Positions 33,854 to 46,400 of a stretch of DNA of 61,335 nucleotides are shown in pieces. The DNA is from Perkinsus olseni (taxonomy: Eukaryota > Perkinsozoa > Perkinsida). The position numbers and the translations under genes are program-made. Position 1 is the stretch's first letter. Every line of letters starts with the position of its first letter. The stretch is taken from the NCBI GenBank assembly GCA_013115125.1, contig JABANN010000150.1, forward strand, positions 1 through 61,335, read 5' to 3'. The notes beneath the pieces are model-generated. The model was given only the letters and a program-made list of their open reading frames with translations, was not told the DNA's origin and made no database searches.

Positions 33854-34637
33854 ATGTCTCGTGTTAAGTGAATCTTATTATTGTCAGTCTGGCAACTCGG
33901 ACGCCCCCGATTGCGATATCTCGGAAGAGTAGTGGTTGGAGTGATACTGTGTTACATCACGATTCCGGCCGTTCATTGACGCTTCACTACTGCAGTTGTG
34001 GCGGCTCAGTATAGCCTTCTTTTTAATTTTAACCATCTTCACGCTTGTTAACTGTTGGTCGGACATGTTGCTGTTCTCCCACCATCCTGACACCACGTCC
34101 CTTTCTTCCTCCCCATCCCGCACTAGACTAGCCTTTGTGGTATGTGCGGCCGTATGCGCAGCCTGTGGCGCTGCGACCTTACTGGTATTCCGAAGTAAGG
34201 GCCACCATAAGATACGTCGATTGAGGCTGGTAGTAGCCCGTGCTGCGTCTCTTATAGTCACGGAATGGAAGCTGTTGTTACGGTAGGGCGACAGTTTGCC
34301 AAGTCCAAGTGCATAGCCCTGCCATCTCAGGATAGTAGCAGTATCGCTTCGCTCAACCTCCGAGCTGAGGGTCCTCTTGGAACGCATCGATCGTGCCCTA
34401 ACGGAGGTCAGACCGTCTCTCCTGAGGCTTGACGTTTGATGGTATCTTCCATAGGTGCTAGCCGACCGTGATATGGTTGGATTAGCTGTCGCTAGCTCAC
34501 AGCGGAGCAACCAGAACAGTCCCACCGCCGCTCCGGCATCATCGGTTGGAGGTCACAACGGACAAGGGAGGAAACTGAAGCCAGCAGCTACCATGGCTTT
34601 ACATGAATTTAAGAGAAGCAAACGTAATATTTTCTGA
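33854..34637 (+). CDS. Small membrane protein with C-terminal coiled coil
   Basis: Coding segments around 33996-34286, 34347-34414 and 34455-34637 join in phase. The first carries a hydrophobic stretch (LSIAFFLILTIFTLVNC) and a second one (LAFVVCAAVCAACGAATLLVF). The next reads SLRSTSELRVLLERIDRALTE, running into VLADRDMVGLAVASSQRS, which is helix-forming, and the protein ends in a basic KRSKRNIF. The start at ATG 33854 requires a 5' exon with another hydrophobic segment and a 25-nt intron before 33996, so the N-terminus is unsure. No family recognised. The gene sits tightly between its plus-strand neighbours. Confidence 0.42.
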
Positions 34638-34705
34638 GCCCCATCGAGCGCATCAGTCGATCCATCATTGGTCGTGAATTAGCATTACAAGGGGGCATCT
34701 CGCAG

Positions 34706-36241
34706 GTGGCGTCCTTGTGAATCAGATTCTGTATCATTTGCTGGTACTAAGATCGCTGGCGGGGGAGTGTCTGCGCCGGAGGAATCACGAGCTGAGTCCA
34801 GTGCAGAGGATATATCAGAGGAAGAGGTAGTGCTTACAGTAGTACTCAGCAGTGGGGGGACATTTCCTTAGCAGGGCTGCAGTCCACAGGCGAGAGTAGA
34901 AGCCGCAGCACGCCGGTATAACCGTGGTGAGACACTACCTGTGATGCAGATGAATAATGATGTAGGGCAGCAGCAGCGGGGATAGGTTATCATAGTCTGC
35001 TGGTACTCAGCCGTCAGAGACCCTCCACAGAGCACTCGAATCAGCCCAGAGATCAGCAGGGACTTCTTCTAGTGGCAGTAGACAGAAGTCATATGATGTG
35101 CATGGCTCATCGCCTGCCCAGGAAGCTGATGGTGATACTCGCAATGACTGTGGTCTAGTGGTATGATCCTTGCTCTTCACTTCGAGAGATCCCACGTTCG
35201 ATCCTCGGCCCGGCGGTCGGCGCCATCATGTCAGTTGTCTTCAGTCCCGCCCCTGAAGCGTCGTCTGTTCGAGAGCCTACGTATACTTTGTATTGATATC
35301 GGAGGGACACGGACCAAGTTCATGTATCAGCATGGTAGTGGTCACCGTTGTTTGATTGTCATGCTGCTGGTCTAGTTATGATGATGTAGTTAACAAGAGA
35401 GTCCTCCTTCCTGCCGCCGAGAGCGCTACTCTATGGGACAAGCCCAACCGTCTTGAAAGCCTGAGAAAGAGATTGGCTTCACACTTGGTGGGTGCAGCAG
35501 CAGTCGCTCCTAGGCGTGCAGATAGGAAGTTACCTTAGATTGGTTCAACATGCGATGAAGATGTGGACTCGACAGATGGGCCCGAGGAGGATGAGCCGGG
35601 CATGCCTCCGAGCCCTTACGTTAGACAGAAGCAGTTACCAGTTGCGATGCACCAGATTGATAGGGTTGTCTTCTCGGTAGGAGCTTAATGCCAACATCAA
35701 CATAATCATCAGCAGGACTAGCTCATCGTAGGTACCTGGCACGGTTGAATTAACAACAGACCTTGATAAGGAGGATATGTGTACTGTCAAGAACATGCCC
35801 AGCTTATCGCCCTTGTTTAGAGGGTACTACTCTATGCTCCTCCTCCTCCTCCTCCTCCTCCTCGTCGTCGTAGCCTCTCTTAGCTATCTTCGCCTCGCCT
35901 CAGGTTCAACTTCAAGAGTGCCTTCTCGGTCCTCTTCCCCTGCGCTAAGATCTATGCTGTTGCGGATAACCTGGCGGCGGCGATGGGGGTAGCCTGCATG
36001 CCATCATGCAGGAACCTCAGTGCAGGACTAGTAGTGGTACTTGGCACAGCTCCAGTAGGGTCGAGGGTGGATAGCGAGGTTCCATCGTAATAGTGGTGTA
36101 CATGCAGGCTGCTGCCACCTTCTACCGGCCACCGTCTCATGGCGTGCATCATAGACATGCTCTTAGTGCCAAGACAATTGAACTGGCAATGTGGCAGAGT
36201 TGGATATGGTTCACGAAGATGCCCCTTAATGATCCATATGG

Positions 36242-36273
<32 letters not shown>

Positions 36274-37135
36274 CCTGAGTCATGGGAGAAGAGGTAGAGG
36301 TGTGAGCAGATATTGCGGAGGGTTGAAGGTCAGTGAGGATGGTAAAATCATCCAATTGAAAGACCAGAATCAGTAGGACGCTCATAACGCCGCCGTTGTT
36401 CGACAGTGTCCTAATGGGTGTTAGATGCAAGATACCCCATCATCAAGCTAGGATACGCTTTGCATTGGACACCTTGACATGGAAGAGGCTTCGAGGGAAG
36501 CATCCCGATCTTCCGAAGGAGGTGATAAACCCACAACCGCCGCCGCAACCTGGGCTAGGGTGTAGGGTCTTCCTCGCTCTCTTCAGATGCAGGGCAATCT
36601 CTCAGAGGCAGAGGCGACTAAGGTGTGGTGCTCTCGAGTCCAGAGCATGGTCAATGTCATGGCTCAAAGATTCCATGGTGTTTATGGTCCACCGGATACA
36701 GTGGTAGTAATAGCGGCAGGAATGGGCGCCGAGGTGAGTACCCTTACTGGACAGGTCCTGCTCGGGGGGAATGCTCTACGATGCCGTGGGCAAGTGACAG
36801 AGGCTGAGTACTTTGATCCGGACTGTTCCAGTGAGTCGTTGCTCACAATAGTCGTCGTCAGCAGCAGCATGATAGAGTATAATACCTCAGGATCCATACC
36901 AGTGAAGGTACCGGTGATGATACCAGACTCGGATAGCGAGCAGCAACTACTACACATGTCCGGTCTAGCACAGGCATCAGCCTACCGTATACAGCAGGTA
37001 GTAGCCGCAGCAGGCTTTTCACTAGGGCGAGGCATTATCATACAGGTACACGCACCCGGACCAGATCCATTGGCTCGAGGTTGGACCCGAGGAGGTGAGA
37101 TATACCTATGGCAGAGGAGGCCAGAGATACTATGA
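34706..37135 (+). CDS. ROK-like sugar kinase (ASKHA fold), many exons
   Basis: The ATP-binding signatures of the glucokinase/ROK clan appear in order: phosphate-1 LCIDIGGTRTKF (near 35280), the sugar-side ADNLAAAMGVA block, phosphate-2 GLVVVLGTAPA (near 36030-36110), and an adenosine-type VVVIAAGMGAE near the C-terminus. The last exon 36587-37135 is a single open frame, ending in WQRRPEIL. Introns are GT-AG; one starts directly with the (GTA)n tract at 36242. The 5' part is Ser/Glu-rich and low in complexity, its start codon was not found, and the first exon boundary given is an acceptor. The sugar substrate cannot be read. The dash between phosphate-1 and the sugar site holds an acidic insertion (about 60 residues), unusual for ROK enzymes. 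Confidence 0.66.
35152..35217 (+). other. tRNA-like sequence (A-box and B-box matches) across an exon-intron border
   Basis: TGGTCTAGTGG matches the A-box and GTTCGATCC the B-box of an RNA polymerase III promoter at tRNA-like spacing, most like tRNA-Pro. The acceptor stem does not pair and the anticodon and T stems pair poorly, so this is not a working tRNA. It overlaps the end of a sugar-kinase exon and the next intron. Possibly a decayed tRNA-derived SINE head or chance. Confidence 0.3.
36242..36272 (+). repeat. (GTA)10 microsatellite at a 5' splice site
   Basis: The tract starts at the first base of an intron of the sugar-kinase gene, so the donor GTAGTA itself is the first unit of the repeat. 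Confidence 0.85.
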
Positions 37136-37532
37136 GTAATAGTGAAGTATTATCACTTGAAAGGCCTTACATCACAGCCTTGCTCTCTATCATAGTGATC
37201 TCTACTACTACCTCTGTCCTCCGAGGGATAATTATCATTACTATATAAGCCTCCTCACCATCATCCCACCATTAGCTATAACCCTCTACTGCCCTAACAT
37301 CATACTCCAACCTGCGGTCCACGCTGGGATCCCTGGGATGATGATAATGCTCTCCCTTCTCCCTATGGATTGATATCACCACTATAGCTGTTCTTGTGAT
37401 TGTCTCTTTGTGCATTGCCTTCTCACTAGTGCTCATAGTAACCTTATTCCTGCGATTTCACTTGACACCACTCAAGTTGAGTTCCTCACAGACGCTAGTG
37501 CTACCCTCACGCCGGTGCTGCTGCTGTTGTAC
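37136..37532. other. Sugar kinase-CAP spacer
   Basis: About 400 bp with no clear gene; holds the 5' signals of CAP. An open stretch from 37410 runs into the CAP frame without a better start. Confidence 0.4.
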
Positions 37533-39958
37533 ATGACCGAGTCGTCTCTATTGAAGAGGCTTGAAGAGGTCACATCCCGGCTGGAGGACCTCTATAACAA
37601 GGGGGCTGCAGCTGATAGAGCTGGGGGATGCTCATCATCACACCGAGGGTAGGAGGGAATGTATCCTCGCTCGGTCGGCAGCGACAGCTTAGAGAAGTTC
37701 GCATCCAAGTGAGCAGCTCAATGTTCCACCCCTCAGTGGACAGTGTTGTTGTTGGTTTACTTTCCACCCTGTCCTGAAGCATCATCGCACTGCCTCACGT
37801 GTCTTGTATCTGCCCTGTTGCCCATTGCTTCAGTTCCTCCACAGCAGAGCTGCCCGATTTCGTAGCTGCATTCGATGCTAAGATGACTCCCTCTCTAGAC
37901 GAGGTTATGGGGAAGGCTCAGAGCATTGAGGAAGGTGTTGTGATATCCGCTACTCAGTGCTATTGTAAATGTGTGAAGATGATGAGGAATGTAGTACGGG
38001 AATAGTCCGCGCATTGGGTGGAAAACTCTCCATGCAGTTGCTGTTACTGACCACAATAGCCAAGAAGCCAGGCGATGGTGACTGGCAAGTGGTACTAGCA
38101 CCGCTGATGGAGCTATCGAAGGAGGTTGGAAAGCTGCTGGACTCTGGTCAAGCCGATTTGACCCCGCTCGTGAAGGGCACGGCAGAGGCGATGAACTTGG
38201 TGAGGGCAATATCTACTTCGTGACACACGAGCGTGACTTCGAGTACTGATACTTCGAGTCAGGTTATGATATTCGTTACGCCTGGTAACCCCAAGGATGT
38301 TGTCGTTAACTGCTTGGAAAGTGCCGACTACTACTTTATGCAGGTGGCCTCTTGCTGCTGATACCAACACTTTCAGGGGCGAAGCTGACGTGCAGGTGCT
38401 GAGGCGCAAGATTGCCGCCGAGTCTGCTTGGGTGAAGGCGATGAAGGCCAGCCTCACTGCACTCCGAGAGTTCTTCTCCGCTGACGATAGGTTTAAGATG
38501 GGTATCATGTGGAAAGTGAAGGATGGGGTCGACCCTAAGGAGTGAGGGCGTGCATGCTACCTGCCCGTGTATCACTAGTTATGATAGGTTCCTTGCTAAG
38601 CATGCCCTGTTGGCAACGCCGTGGCCAGCCGGTATAGCCTCCTTCTCTGCTCCCCCGCCACCGCCACCCCCAGCGAAGGGTCATGCCCCGCCGCCCCCAC
38701 CTAGTAGGCGCCTCTTCATTTACTCACCTCGCTCTAGTGTTATCCAGGTGCGAAGGGTAAGGCCCCACCACCTCCTCCTCCGCCCGCGGCCGGCTCTCGT
38801 CCATCCCCACCCCCTCCTACTAGTGCCGGTCAAGCCCCGGGCGGTATGGCTGCTGTAGGTTGGGGGTTTCTCTCGGCCATGCTATTGCTGTCGTGTAAGG
38901 TATTCGCTGACATCCGCAAGATGGGGTCTGAGGGTAACAAGGGTTTAAAGCATGTGACTGCCGAGATGAAGACTAAGAATAACAAGGGCCACGTGTCGGA
39001 CAAATACCGTAAGTCAAGGAGAACGGCGTGACCTGTGTGATGTAGATGGAGGTATAGTTGTCTGAAAGAGAGGGGCACAAAGACTTTCTCTGGGGTGTAG
39101 GTAGATGCTGTGAGCACTCAGTTACGGCTATCAACGGCAACGGTAGTCACACGCAGACTGAGGGTGGAGTCCAGGCCTGCCCCAAGAAGCCACGCTGCGA
39201 GGTACTCTCTTCTACCCTCGCGAAGGACAGTCCGAGCGAGCTGCATATTCATAGCAGGTATTGAGGGATAACTGGATAGTGGAGAACTACATGAACCATC
39301 CGGGAGTGCTGGAGCTACCCGATGTCACTATGAAGCAGCTAGTTTATATATCTAATTCAACCAATACCACCATTCAGATACCTACTAAGGTGAACTGCTT
39401 CGGATGCCATCCTCTGCCGCCCTGAAGGGCTCGTAGACTCTGATCGGTCCTCCTCCTCAGTGTAAATCGGTATGTTTGGACGGGTCCAAGAATGTTCAGC
39501 TCATACTGGAGAGTGTGATATCCTCTGTAGAGCTAGTCAACTGTGAAAGGTGATCTAGGCGTAGCATTCCTTCATGCTTTTCTCATCAACACTCTCCTCA
39601 GTTGCCGTGTCCAGACCATCGGCTGCGTTCCCTGTATCAGCATCGATAAGTGCTCAGGGGTAGTAGTGGTGCTAGTCTTGGTGTCGTCCATCTCGAAGCT
39701 CGTCAATGACCAGGTACAACTGTTCCTATCCAATGCCTCCTTGGACTGCACCATCACTACTAGCAAGAGCTCGGAGATGAACCTCAACATACCAATGTAT
39801 GCCGCCGCCTTTACTATACTAGGATAGCTCCCGTTATCAGATCGGAGGATGGTGACTACAAGGAGATGCCCATACCAGAGCAATTCGTCCATAAGCTGGT
39901 GGGTGTGGAGAAGCAGCCTGCCGAGGCCAAGCTACACAGTACTGTGTCCGACCTGTAA
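37533..39958 (+). CDS. CAP: Adenylyl cyclase-associated protein (CAP/Srv2)
   Basis: Actin-monomer-recycling protein. ATG 37533 gives MTESSLLKRLEEVTSRLEDL, the oligomerising N-terminal motif of CAP. The helical folded domain follows: ELPDFVAAFDAKM, TIAKKPGDGDWQVVLAP, AWVKAMKASLTALREFF, GIMWKVKDGVDPK. Next are two polyproline tracts (near 38650-38700 and 38760-38810), typical profilin-binding segments. The WH2-like region VFADIRKMGSEGNKGLKHVTAEMK aligns with the actin-binding motif after them. The C-terminal beta-helix (CARP) repeats begin at WIVENYMNHPGV and continue through TNTTIQIPTKVNCF, LDGSKNVQLILES and TTSKSSEMNLNIP, ending near 39958. Introns are GT-AG. A roughly 130-nt intron near 38221 is the least certain junction. 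Complete in domain content and length. Confidence 0.88.
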
Positions 39959-40202
39959 GATGCCGGGAGATTCCTCTTGGAGATCGACATCCGTGTAGGT
40001 ACGCGTAAAGGAGTCGAGGGGAGCAGTCATAATAATATCCATTGTTTAACTCTTATTGCAACTATACCGAATTGATTACCACTCATGCTTCTTTCATAAG
40101 TGCTGAGGATTGCGTAATAGTACTGCACAAGGGACTCCGCGACGGTCAGTGCAACGGATTGGCCCATGACCTAGACGGTTCCGTAGCTTCCCTAAGACTT
40201 GC

Positions 40203-43200
40203 ATGGATCCTTCGACCTCTTCTTCTACTCCTCCTGCTCCTGCCGAGGCCACTGCTGCTGTCCCCACATTGCAACTCAACGCCAAGCGAAAGTGCGCCCT
40301 AGTCGTAGGCTTCAATGGTAATACAGGAACTTCTCTGGGGCTTTCCTTCCCTAAAACACCGGGTAAAGCATTCTCATCGGTCCCAACTCATATGGCCGCC
40401 GCCTCGTAATGGATTACCCAGGAGAGGGTGCAGAGATGACTTTGTCATCAGGCACTAAGTACCGTGGGCTGCAGATGAATGTTGATAACTGTGACCGCAT
40501 TGAGTACGTCGAGTCGGACCTCCTAGCTGCAATGAAGAGGGCTGGTGTAGTGAAGCCTGATGTTGAACGCCTGGAGGAGATCCAGTGGACGAGGAGTAGC
40601 CGTACTGACGCTGGTGTACTACACCTACCAGTGGCCTCTGTAGCGCTGGACGAACGCTGTAGGTATCAGCAGCACGCATCGTGGTGAGCGCCAAGATCCT
40701 GGTACACGAGGCGCCAGACGTGAAAGGGAATCGTCAGGCTGATAGAGTGAATAGGACGTGAGCCCTTTGTTACCTTGTATACAGGGGGAGGGTGATGTGG
40801 CGATACAGGTATCCAGAGATCGTGGAGGCCATCAATAAGGAGCTCCCGAAGGAGATCAGGGTCTTCAACTGCATGAAGATATGTGCTAGCTTTAATGCTC
40901 AGAAATCATGTAGTACTCGTCATCATGCTGCCCCTGGCTAGCATACTGTTATGTTAGAGCGTCTGATGTTATACTCCAGAGCGTCACACTCTTAGGTAAC
41001 TGGCGGCATTACTCCTACTACATGCCGCTGTCTTTAGCTGGTGATGTTGATAAGCTACAGGAGGCATTGGGGCACTTCACTAATGCCCACAACTACCATA
41101 ACTTCACCAACCTCAGTGTTAGAGAGATACGGAGGGCTAAAGAGAGGAAGGCCAAGAAGGCAGCCGCCAAGAAGGATAAGGAATGGCGTGAGTGATAGCC
41201 GTCGGCTGGAGGAGTCCTACGGTCTCGTATTCAGAGGACGGGCCCAAGAAGTCGCCTGAACCGACTAACGGCGATAAGTCGGGGAATGACGAGAAGTCCG
41301 GAGAGCCGACTGTCGTTGAGAGCACTGCTTCCTCGACTGTCGAGGAATCTTCACGTAGAAACGCCCGCCTCTACTTTGTTGTATAACATGCTTTTCTTCA
41401 GGGCCGAAGGCGTCTGACGAACCGCCGCCTAAGAAACCTCGGACAGCAGAGCCCAGCGAGAGTACTGCCCAGGAGAAACAAGAAGCCAGCACCCCTGTCA
41501 AAGAGGCAAGCACACCTACCGCCACCACGCCTGATGACGACGAGGACATGCCCTCCTCTCAACCAGCCGTGGGGGGAACCTACATACCATTCAGTGGTGA
41601 GCCGTGAGCCCATTAGTGGGCCTCTTAACGCGGTGGACAGGTTCCCTGTTACCCCGTTTACAAGTATTGCTCGACCAGTGTAACAGTGCCATACACAGCT
41701 TCACAGCAACTCCATTGGAGATGGACGGTGGAGAGAAATGGGTTAGGGTGGATGTCAGAGGGCAATTCTTCTTGTAAGTCGCAATCGGGGACCGGCCCGC
41801 TGTGTGGCTGCTCTCTACGTGTACTATCAGGTACAATCAGATCAGGCTAATGATAGGCGGGGCCATAGCCTACGCCAGAGGTGTATTCCCGAGTATATCA
41901 TGCATTCAGTTTGCCGTGGATACTAAGTAGGGGGGGGGCAATCCTCGTCGAAGTGCCCTATCATCATGATGGTCAGCTACAAGTTCCACTCACCTCTAGC
42001 CCCTGCCTGCGGACTTATCCTGCACACTAGTGGCTTTACGGGGATGGACACCAGAGCAGGCTATGCTATCATGGAGCATAGTCATCACGATAGCGTAGGA
42101 GCCCCCTGCCTGCTTTACACTAAGTCATTTTAAATGTGCTGCCGCTGATGGTGCTATGTCTTTAGGCCATTGGCGATTCGAAACCACCCAAGGCTGCTGT
42201 TTACGAGTTCCTGTCCGCTGAGCAGCAAGAGGAGGCCGACAAGTTCCTCAGATCTGAGATACTGCCGGAAGTCAGGTATTGTTGAACTGCAGCCCATCAT
42301 CCTGTTGTGGAGGCATCTGTCGGCTACAGGCGCCAATGGCTAGAGTCCAGTGTAGAGAAGGAGTTCGAAGATGAGTGGCTGAACAGTGCAGCTCCGATCA
42401 CAGCGGATGATGTGGCTCTGATGGAGAAGGCTGTGAAGGAAGCACGAGAGGCCGCGAGTAGTGGCTCGGGGCTTCTGTGACTTGGGGAGGGTCTAGGCTC
42501 GGTTCCCATAGGTGGTAATAACCCATGCAAGCATCTCGAGGCTAGAGAGAAGAAGATACAGTCAGTGAAGGATACGATAGAGAAACAGGAAGAGGCTCTA
42601 GCGAAGGATGAGAAACGTCAGAGGAAGGGTCTGGGCCTCAAGCTGCCTGATGCTACTAAGAGGCAGAAGCTCCTTATTGCCGTAGGGAGGGGATACGAGC
42701 ATCGTTGCCACTCCGAGCTCCTTTCAATGGTTGGTTTTTAATTGCGGCTTCTTTCTGTTCTCTTCTCTCAGCTCCTGCCGAACCGAACAGCAAGCGACAT
42801 ATTATGTACTTTCCCACATGAGATCCTCCCCGGCCCTAGGCTCTACAATATCACTCTGCGCCTAGCCTGGTAAGCCCTCGTTATTAACGTTACTACTGCC
42901 TCCGTGGCTATGATCTCACGCTATGATCAATAGGGCCATCGTCTTCGGCGGAGACTACGGCTTATCAGCATCCTCGGGCTTGGATGATATCATGAAGGCA
43001 GTGGCGGAGCAAGGTATCAAGAAGCTAGAGCACGAGGGGAAGGATATCAACGTCATGGCTGGTTACAACAAGAAGGACAAAAAACAACAGCATCACCAGC
43101 ATCCCGACGCTGAGAAGGCTTCTACGGATACTGCTAACGCACCTGGAGGAGAGGTTGAGAACCCTACGACCAAATCAGGGACAAATGACGAGTCACAGCA

Positions 43201-43216
43201 GGCAGTGTCCGTGTAA
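40203..43216 (+). CDS. PUS1: tRNA pseudouridine synthase PUS1 (TruA family) with a large insertion and extension
   Basis: Isomerises uridines in tRNA (positions 27/28 and others) and some mRNAs. Start ATG 40203. Exon 1 ends in KRKCALVVGFNG and joins in phase to TKYRGLQMN. The catalytic loop is RSSRTDAGVSA (nucleophilic Asp present; the join removes a 47-nt intron), then VVSAKILVH, LPKEIRVFNCMKICASFNAQKSC and HNYHNFTNLSV. Where relatives have a short loop, this protein has about 130 residues of Lys/Glu/Ser/Pro-rich low-complexity sequence (41130-41600), then VDVRGQFFLYNQIRLMIGG, the conserved core strand and helix. After SPLAPACGLIL there is an extension of about 250 residues: coiled coil (HLEAREKKIQSVKDT), a second module with IVFGGDYGLSASSGLDD, and a His/Lys-rich tail. 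The extension could be a separate gene, but splicing joins it in frame. Confidence 0.83.
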
Positions 43217-43427
43217 CTCCGTCCTTACAATTCACGTCCTATATTTGACCATAACGTTCCTACTGTTTCTGTTCGGTATGGCTTGCGTGAGGTCTTTCTG
43301 GTTATCTTTGTGAGCGCTGTGTCCACGCTAGTACAATGTTACTAGCCGTCGGAGTGCCCGTTAGTAACAGGCTGTTATCATGGTGCAGCATTGGTTTCGC
43401 ATGAAGCGCAGAGTCACTATATAGGTC

Positions 43428-46400
43428 ATGACTTATGTAAGCATAGCAGAACCAACCTGGCTTCCTTCAAACAACCTTTGCATTACTTTTCGGCTGCGTT
43501 TTGACTTTGTGCTCGTTTACTTTGCAAATCTACTGCTCACAGAAGTCCTTTCCCGATTCCGTGAGCATATGGCATCCGAGGTTGACGTTCGTCTCACATG
43601 CCCTCCTCTCTGCCCTCTCGTGGCCCGTTGGTTCACCCTCTATCCCTTCGCCAATATCCCACCCCGTGACCTCTGCGCTTCAGCTCGTGGCTGTCAGCTG
43701 CCTACGAGAGTGCTGCTGCTGGGATGTGGTGATATGGTCTCTGTGGGGCATACGTTTTTACTCAACCAGACCTGCACCCAGGCAAAGTCCTGGGCATCGA
43801 CTCCCCTTCAGGCTGTCTGCTGTGACACCGAGCCCGCCATCATCGCTCGGGACTTGGTTTACCTCCAACTTCTGATTAACACCTTTGCCGCCGAGCACGA
43901 GGAAGGCTCTTGTCTGCCGCCGAAGGAAGCCTTGGTGGCGTGGGAGGCCGTCTACGGTATGTTCATCACCGAGGAAGTTGCTGATGAGCTCAAGGTGGCC
44001 ATCCGTGATGTTTTCGAGGGTCTACAGGGGGGTCCTTCGGTGTCAGCCCTCGGACAGCACGGCGTGCATCTTGCTGGAGATAGGAAGGCCGTCATCGAGC
44101 TGCTCCATTGGTGGTATGAACTTCTCAATGACAGAGTGTGTGCTGGTAGAGATCTCGTCACCCGCGTGCAGAGGCTGCGACACCTCCTGAAAGACAAAGT
44201 CATGATGGGGCTTGGGTTGCAGGGCAGGAAGATAGGGACACAGCTAGAATCTGCTATCACCATCTTTGGTCTTCACTCCCTGCCAGGGAGTCCCTGGATG
44301 AAGCCGTCCAAGAGTACCGGGATCGTGGGTATGCAGGAGTGTCCAATGTGGGCCAGGGTGCAGCAGCAGCTTTATCACCTCTGGGTAACAGTAAAAGAAC
44401 CGTTGTTAATCCCACCTTCCTTGGCGACGTCGTAGACTTCACAGCCGCATGTAGCCGGTCCTTCGAGGAAGCATCAGCCCAGGATATTGCTAAGGTGTGG
44501 CGTGTAGACTTCACTTCCTGTCCGTACTACGCTATCCCTGGGGAGCTATGGAAGGTCTACGACGATGCCGGTCCCTGTCGTACCCGGTTTGTTGACCGCG
44601 GTGGTGAAAGGCGGTCTCTGTCCCCCACGGAGACCTGCTTCGAGATGTTCTCAATGCGGTCGGAGGCTTTGGTTAAGGCATTGATGACTGGGAAGAATAT
44701 GATCATCTTACACTGTGGTGACGCCTTCCAGCTCTGTGATGCTCTCGCCCCTCAACCCCGTGCCTGGTCAATGGGAAAGGTCGACTCTGTGAGGAGTCTG
44801 ATGACGCAGCTCAAGGATATCGGTGCGCCTACATGCTTCGACATGATAGACACGTCCAACATAGCTGACAACACTGGCGCCTTGCCAATCTTACTCAGTG
44901 CAGCACCTTTATTGGCGTCTAGAGAGGATAACCCTAGGGCTGTGCTGGCCACTGATGTGATGAATGCGGGATGCTCTTCCTATGGCGAGATCCTCAGCAA
45001 CTGCCTGGCAGGAGTACCACTATGGCTGATACCATACACCGTTGGCCTACAGCTTGACGGCCTACGTTCCTACGACTCTCGTGACAGCAGGATTAGGTCT
45101 GACCCGTCTCGAGCTTGGACGGCGTATCCCCGATCGTTCGTAGCCTCTGCGAGTGCAAATGCCAGCGGCATGGCTGGGCTTTGCGTTCGCTGGAGACGCT
45201 GCTACGACAACTTCGATGAGGTGTCTATTGGGGACTCACCGCAGATTGTGAATGCGATCCACAGTGTCCTGGAACGTGCTGCTGCCCCAGGAGGCCGGGC
45301 GTACCCTGTTGGTGTTACGACTGTTGTCCGTCTCCTCGAAGCGCTCTTCAACTCGGGAGCTCTCACACAGAGCTGGAAGAAGGATTGGCAGCTCTTGGTT
45401 TCGGCCGAAGCGACAGCGGCTAATTTGCATCCCTCTATGATTTCACGATACTGCCAAGGCTACCGAGCTCTGACTTGTCTGGCGGGTCTCACCGAGTACA
45501 AGGAAATCCTTGGTGAAGATGGAAGGTTGGTCGAGGCTGTACTAGAGGTGTCCTCTGAGTGGCGAGATCAAGACGGGGTGCTTGGCGAGATAGGCCGCAA
45601 TCGGATGGACTACAGATTCGTCGACGTCGTCTTCTCCTCTGCCGAGGGCGAGAATTCCATCTTCGTCGGTTGTATGTACGACGAGAGAGTGCGTGTTGTT
45701 GTTCCGCAAACTGTTCTCGATATGAAATACGTGTCGGTGGACGTCACTGCAGCGCAAATTGTGGAGGATATTATTTGCCTTCCAGCCACTGTGGTATCCA
45801 GCGAGGTTGTCCCGTCGGCATTCTATACGTCCCCACCAAGGCTGCCGGCATCATCGCCATCGCCATCACTGACCTCCTTCAAGCTCGTTACAAGAGACTG
45901 GCTCCGTAGCGGTGCTGTCCGCTTTATTATACGTTTAACGAGGGAGTCCTCGTTAGAAGCTCTTCGCCGAGGAGCTGAAGTCAAGTGCAGGCTACGAGAT
46001 GGGCACCTGAACGTATTAGATATCACAGCGGATGATGTTTGTATCGCCTCTGCCGTCATGTCTGCCGAAGTCTCCCTCAACGATGTCCATTTGAAAGTAG
46101 CAAGGAAATCTGGTTCCGTTGACGCTATTATTCCGGTCAAGTCCTGCTGTCCTCTCGGTGCTACTACCGCTGCGGCTGCCTTGCCTAGATCGGTCAGTGG
46201 GTGCTCGTCGAGTGCTTCCCTCAACCCTTGCCCACAGCTCCCGGTGAAGACGCTGAGGTCTCTCGCTAGTATGCAATGGGCGGCACTTAGCCTGGAAGTG
46301 CCGATGCTGCCTCAGGGGGTGAGTTCAGTCGGCAGCAAGGGTATGAATCAGATGCGCATGACCCTACGGGAGGTCTTCAAAGACTGCCTGGCTTGCCGTA

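Noticed and set aside
33884-34525. 213-codon minus-strand open frame
   Set aside because: It overlaps the plus-strand membrane-protein exons, which show hydrophobic and helical coding patterns and in-phase splicing. The minus frame has no domain and biased composition typical of an antisense shadow.
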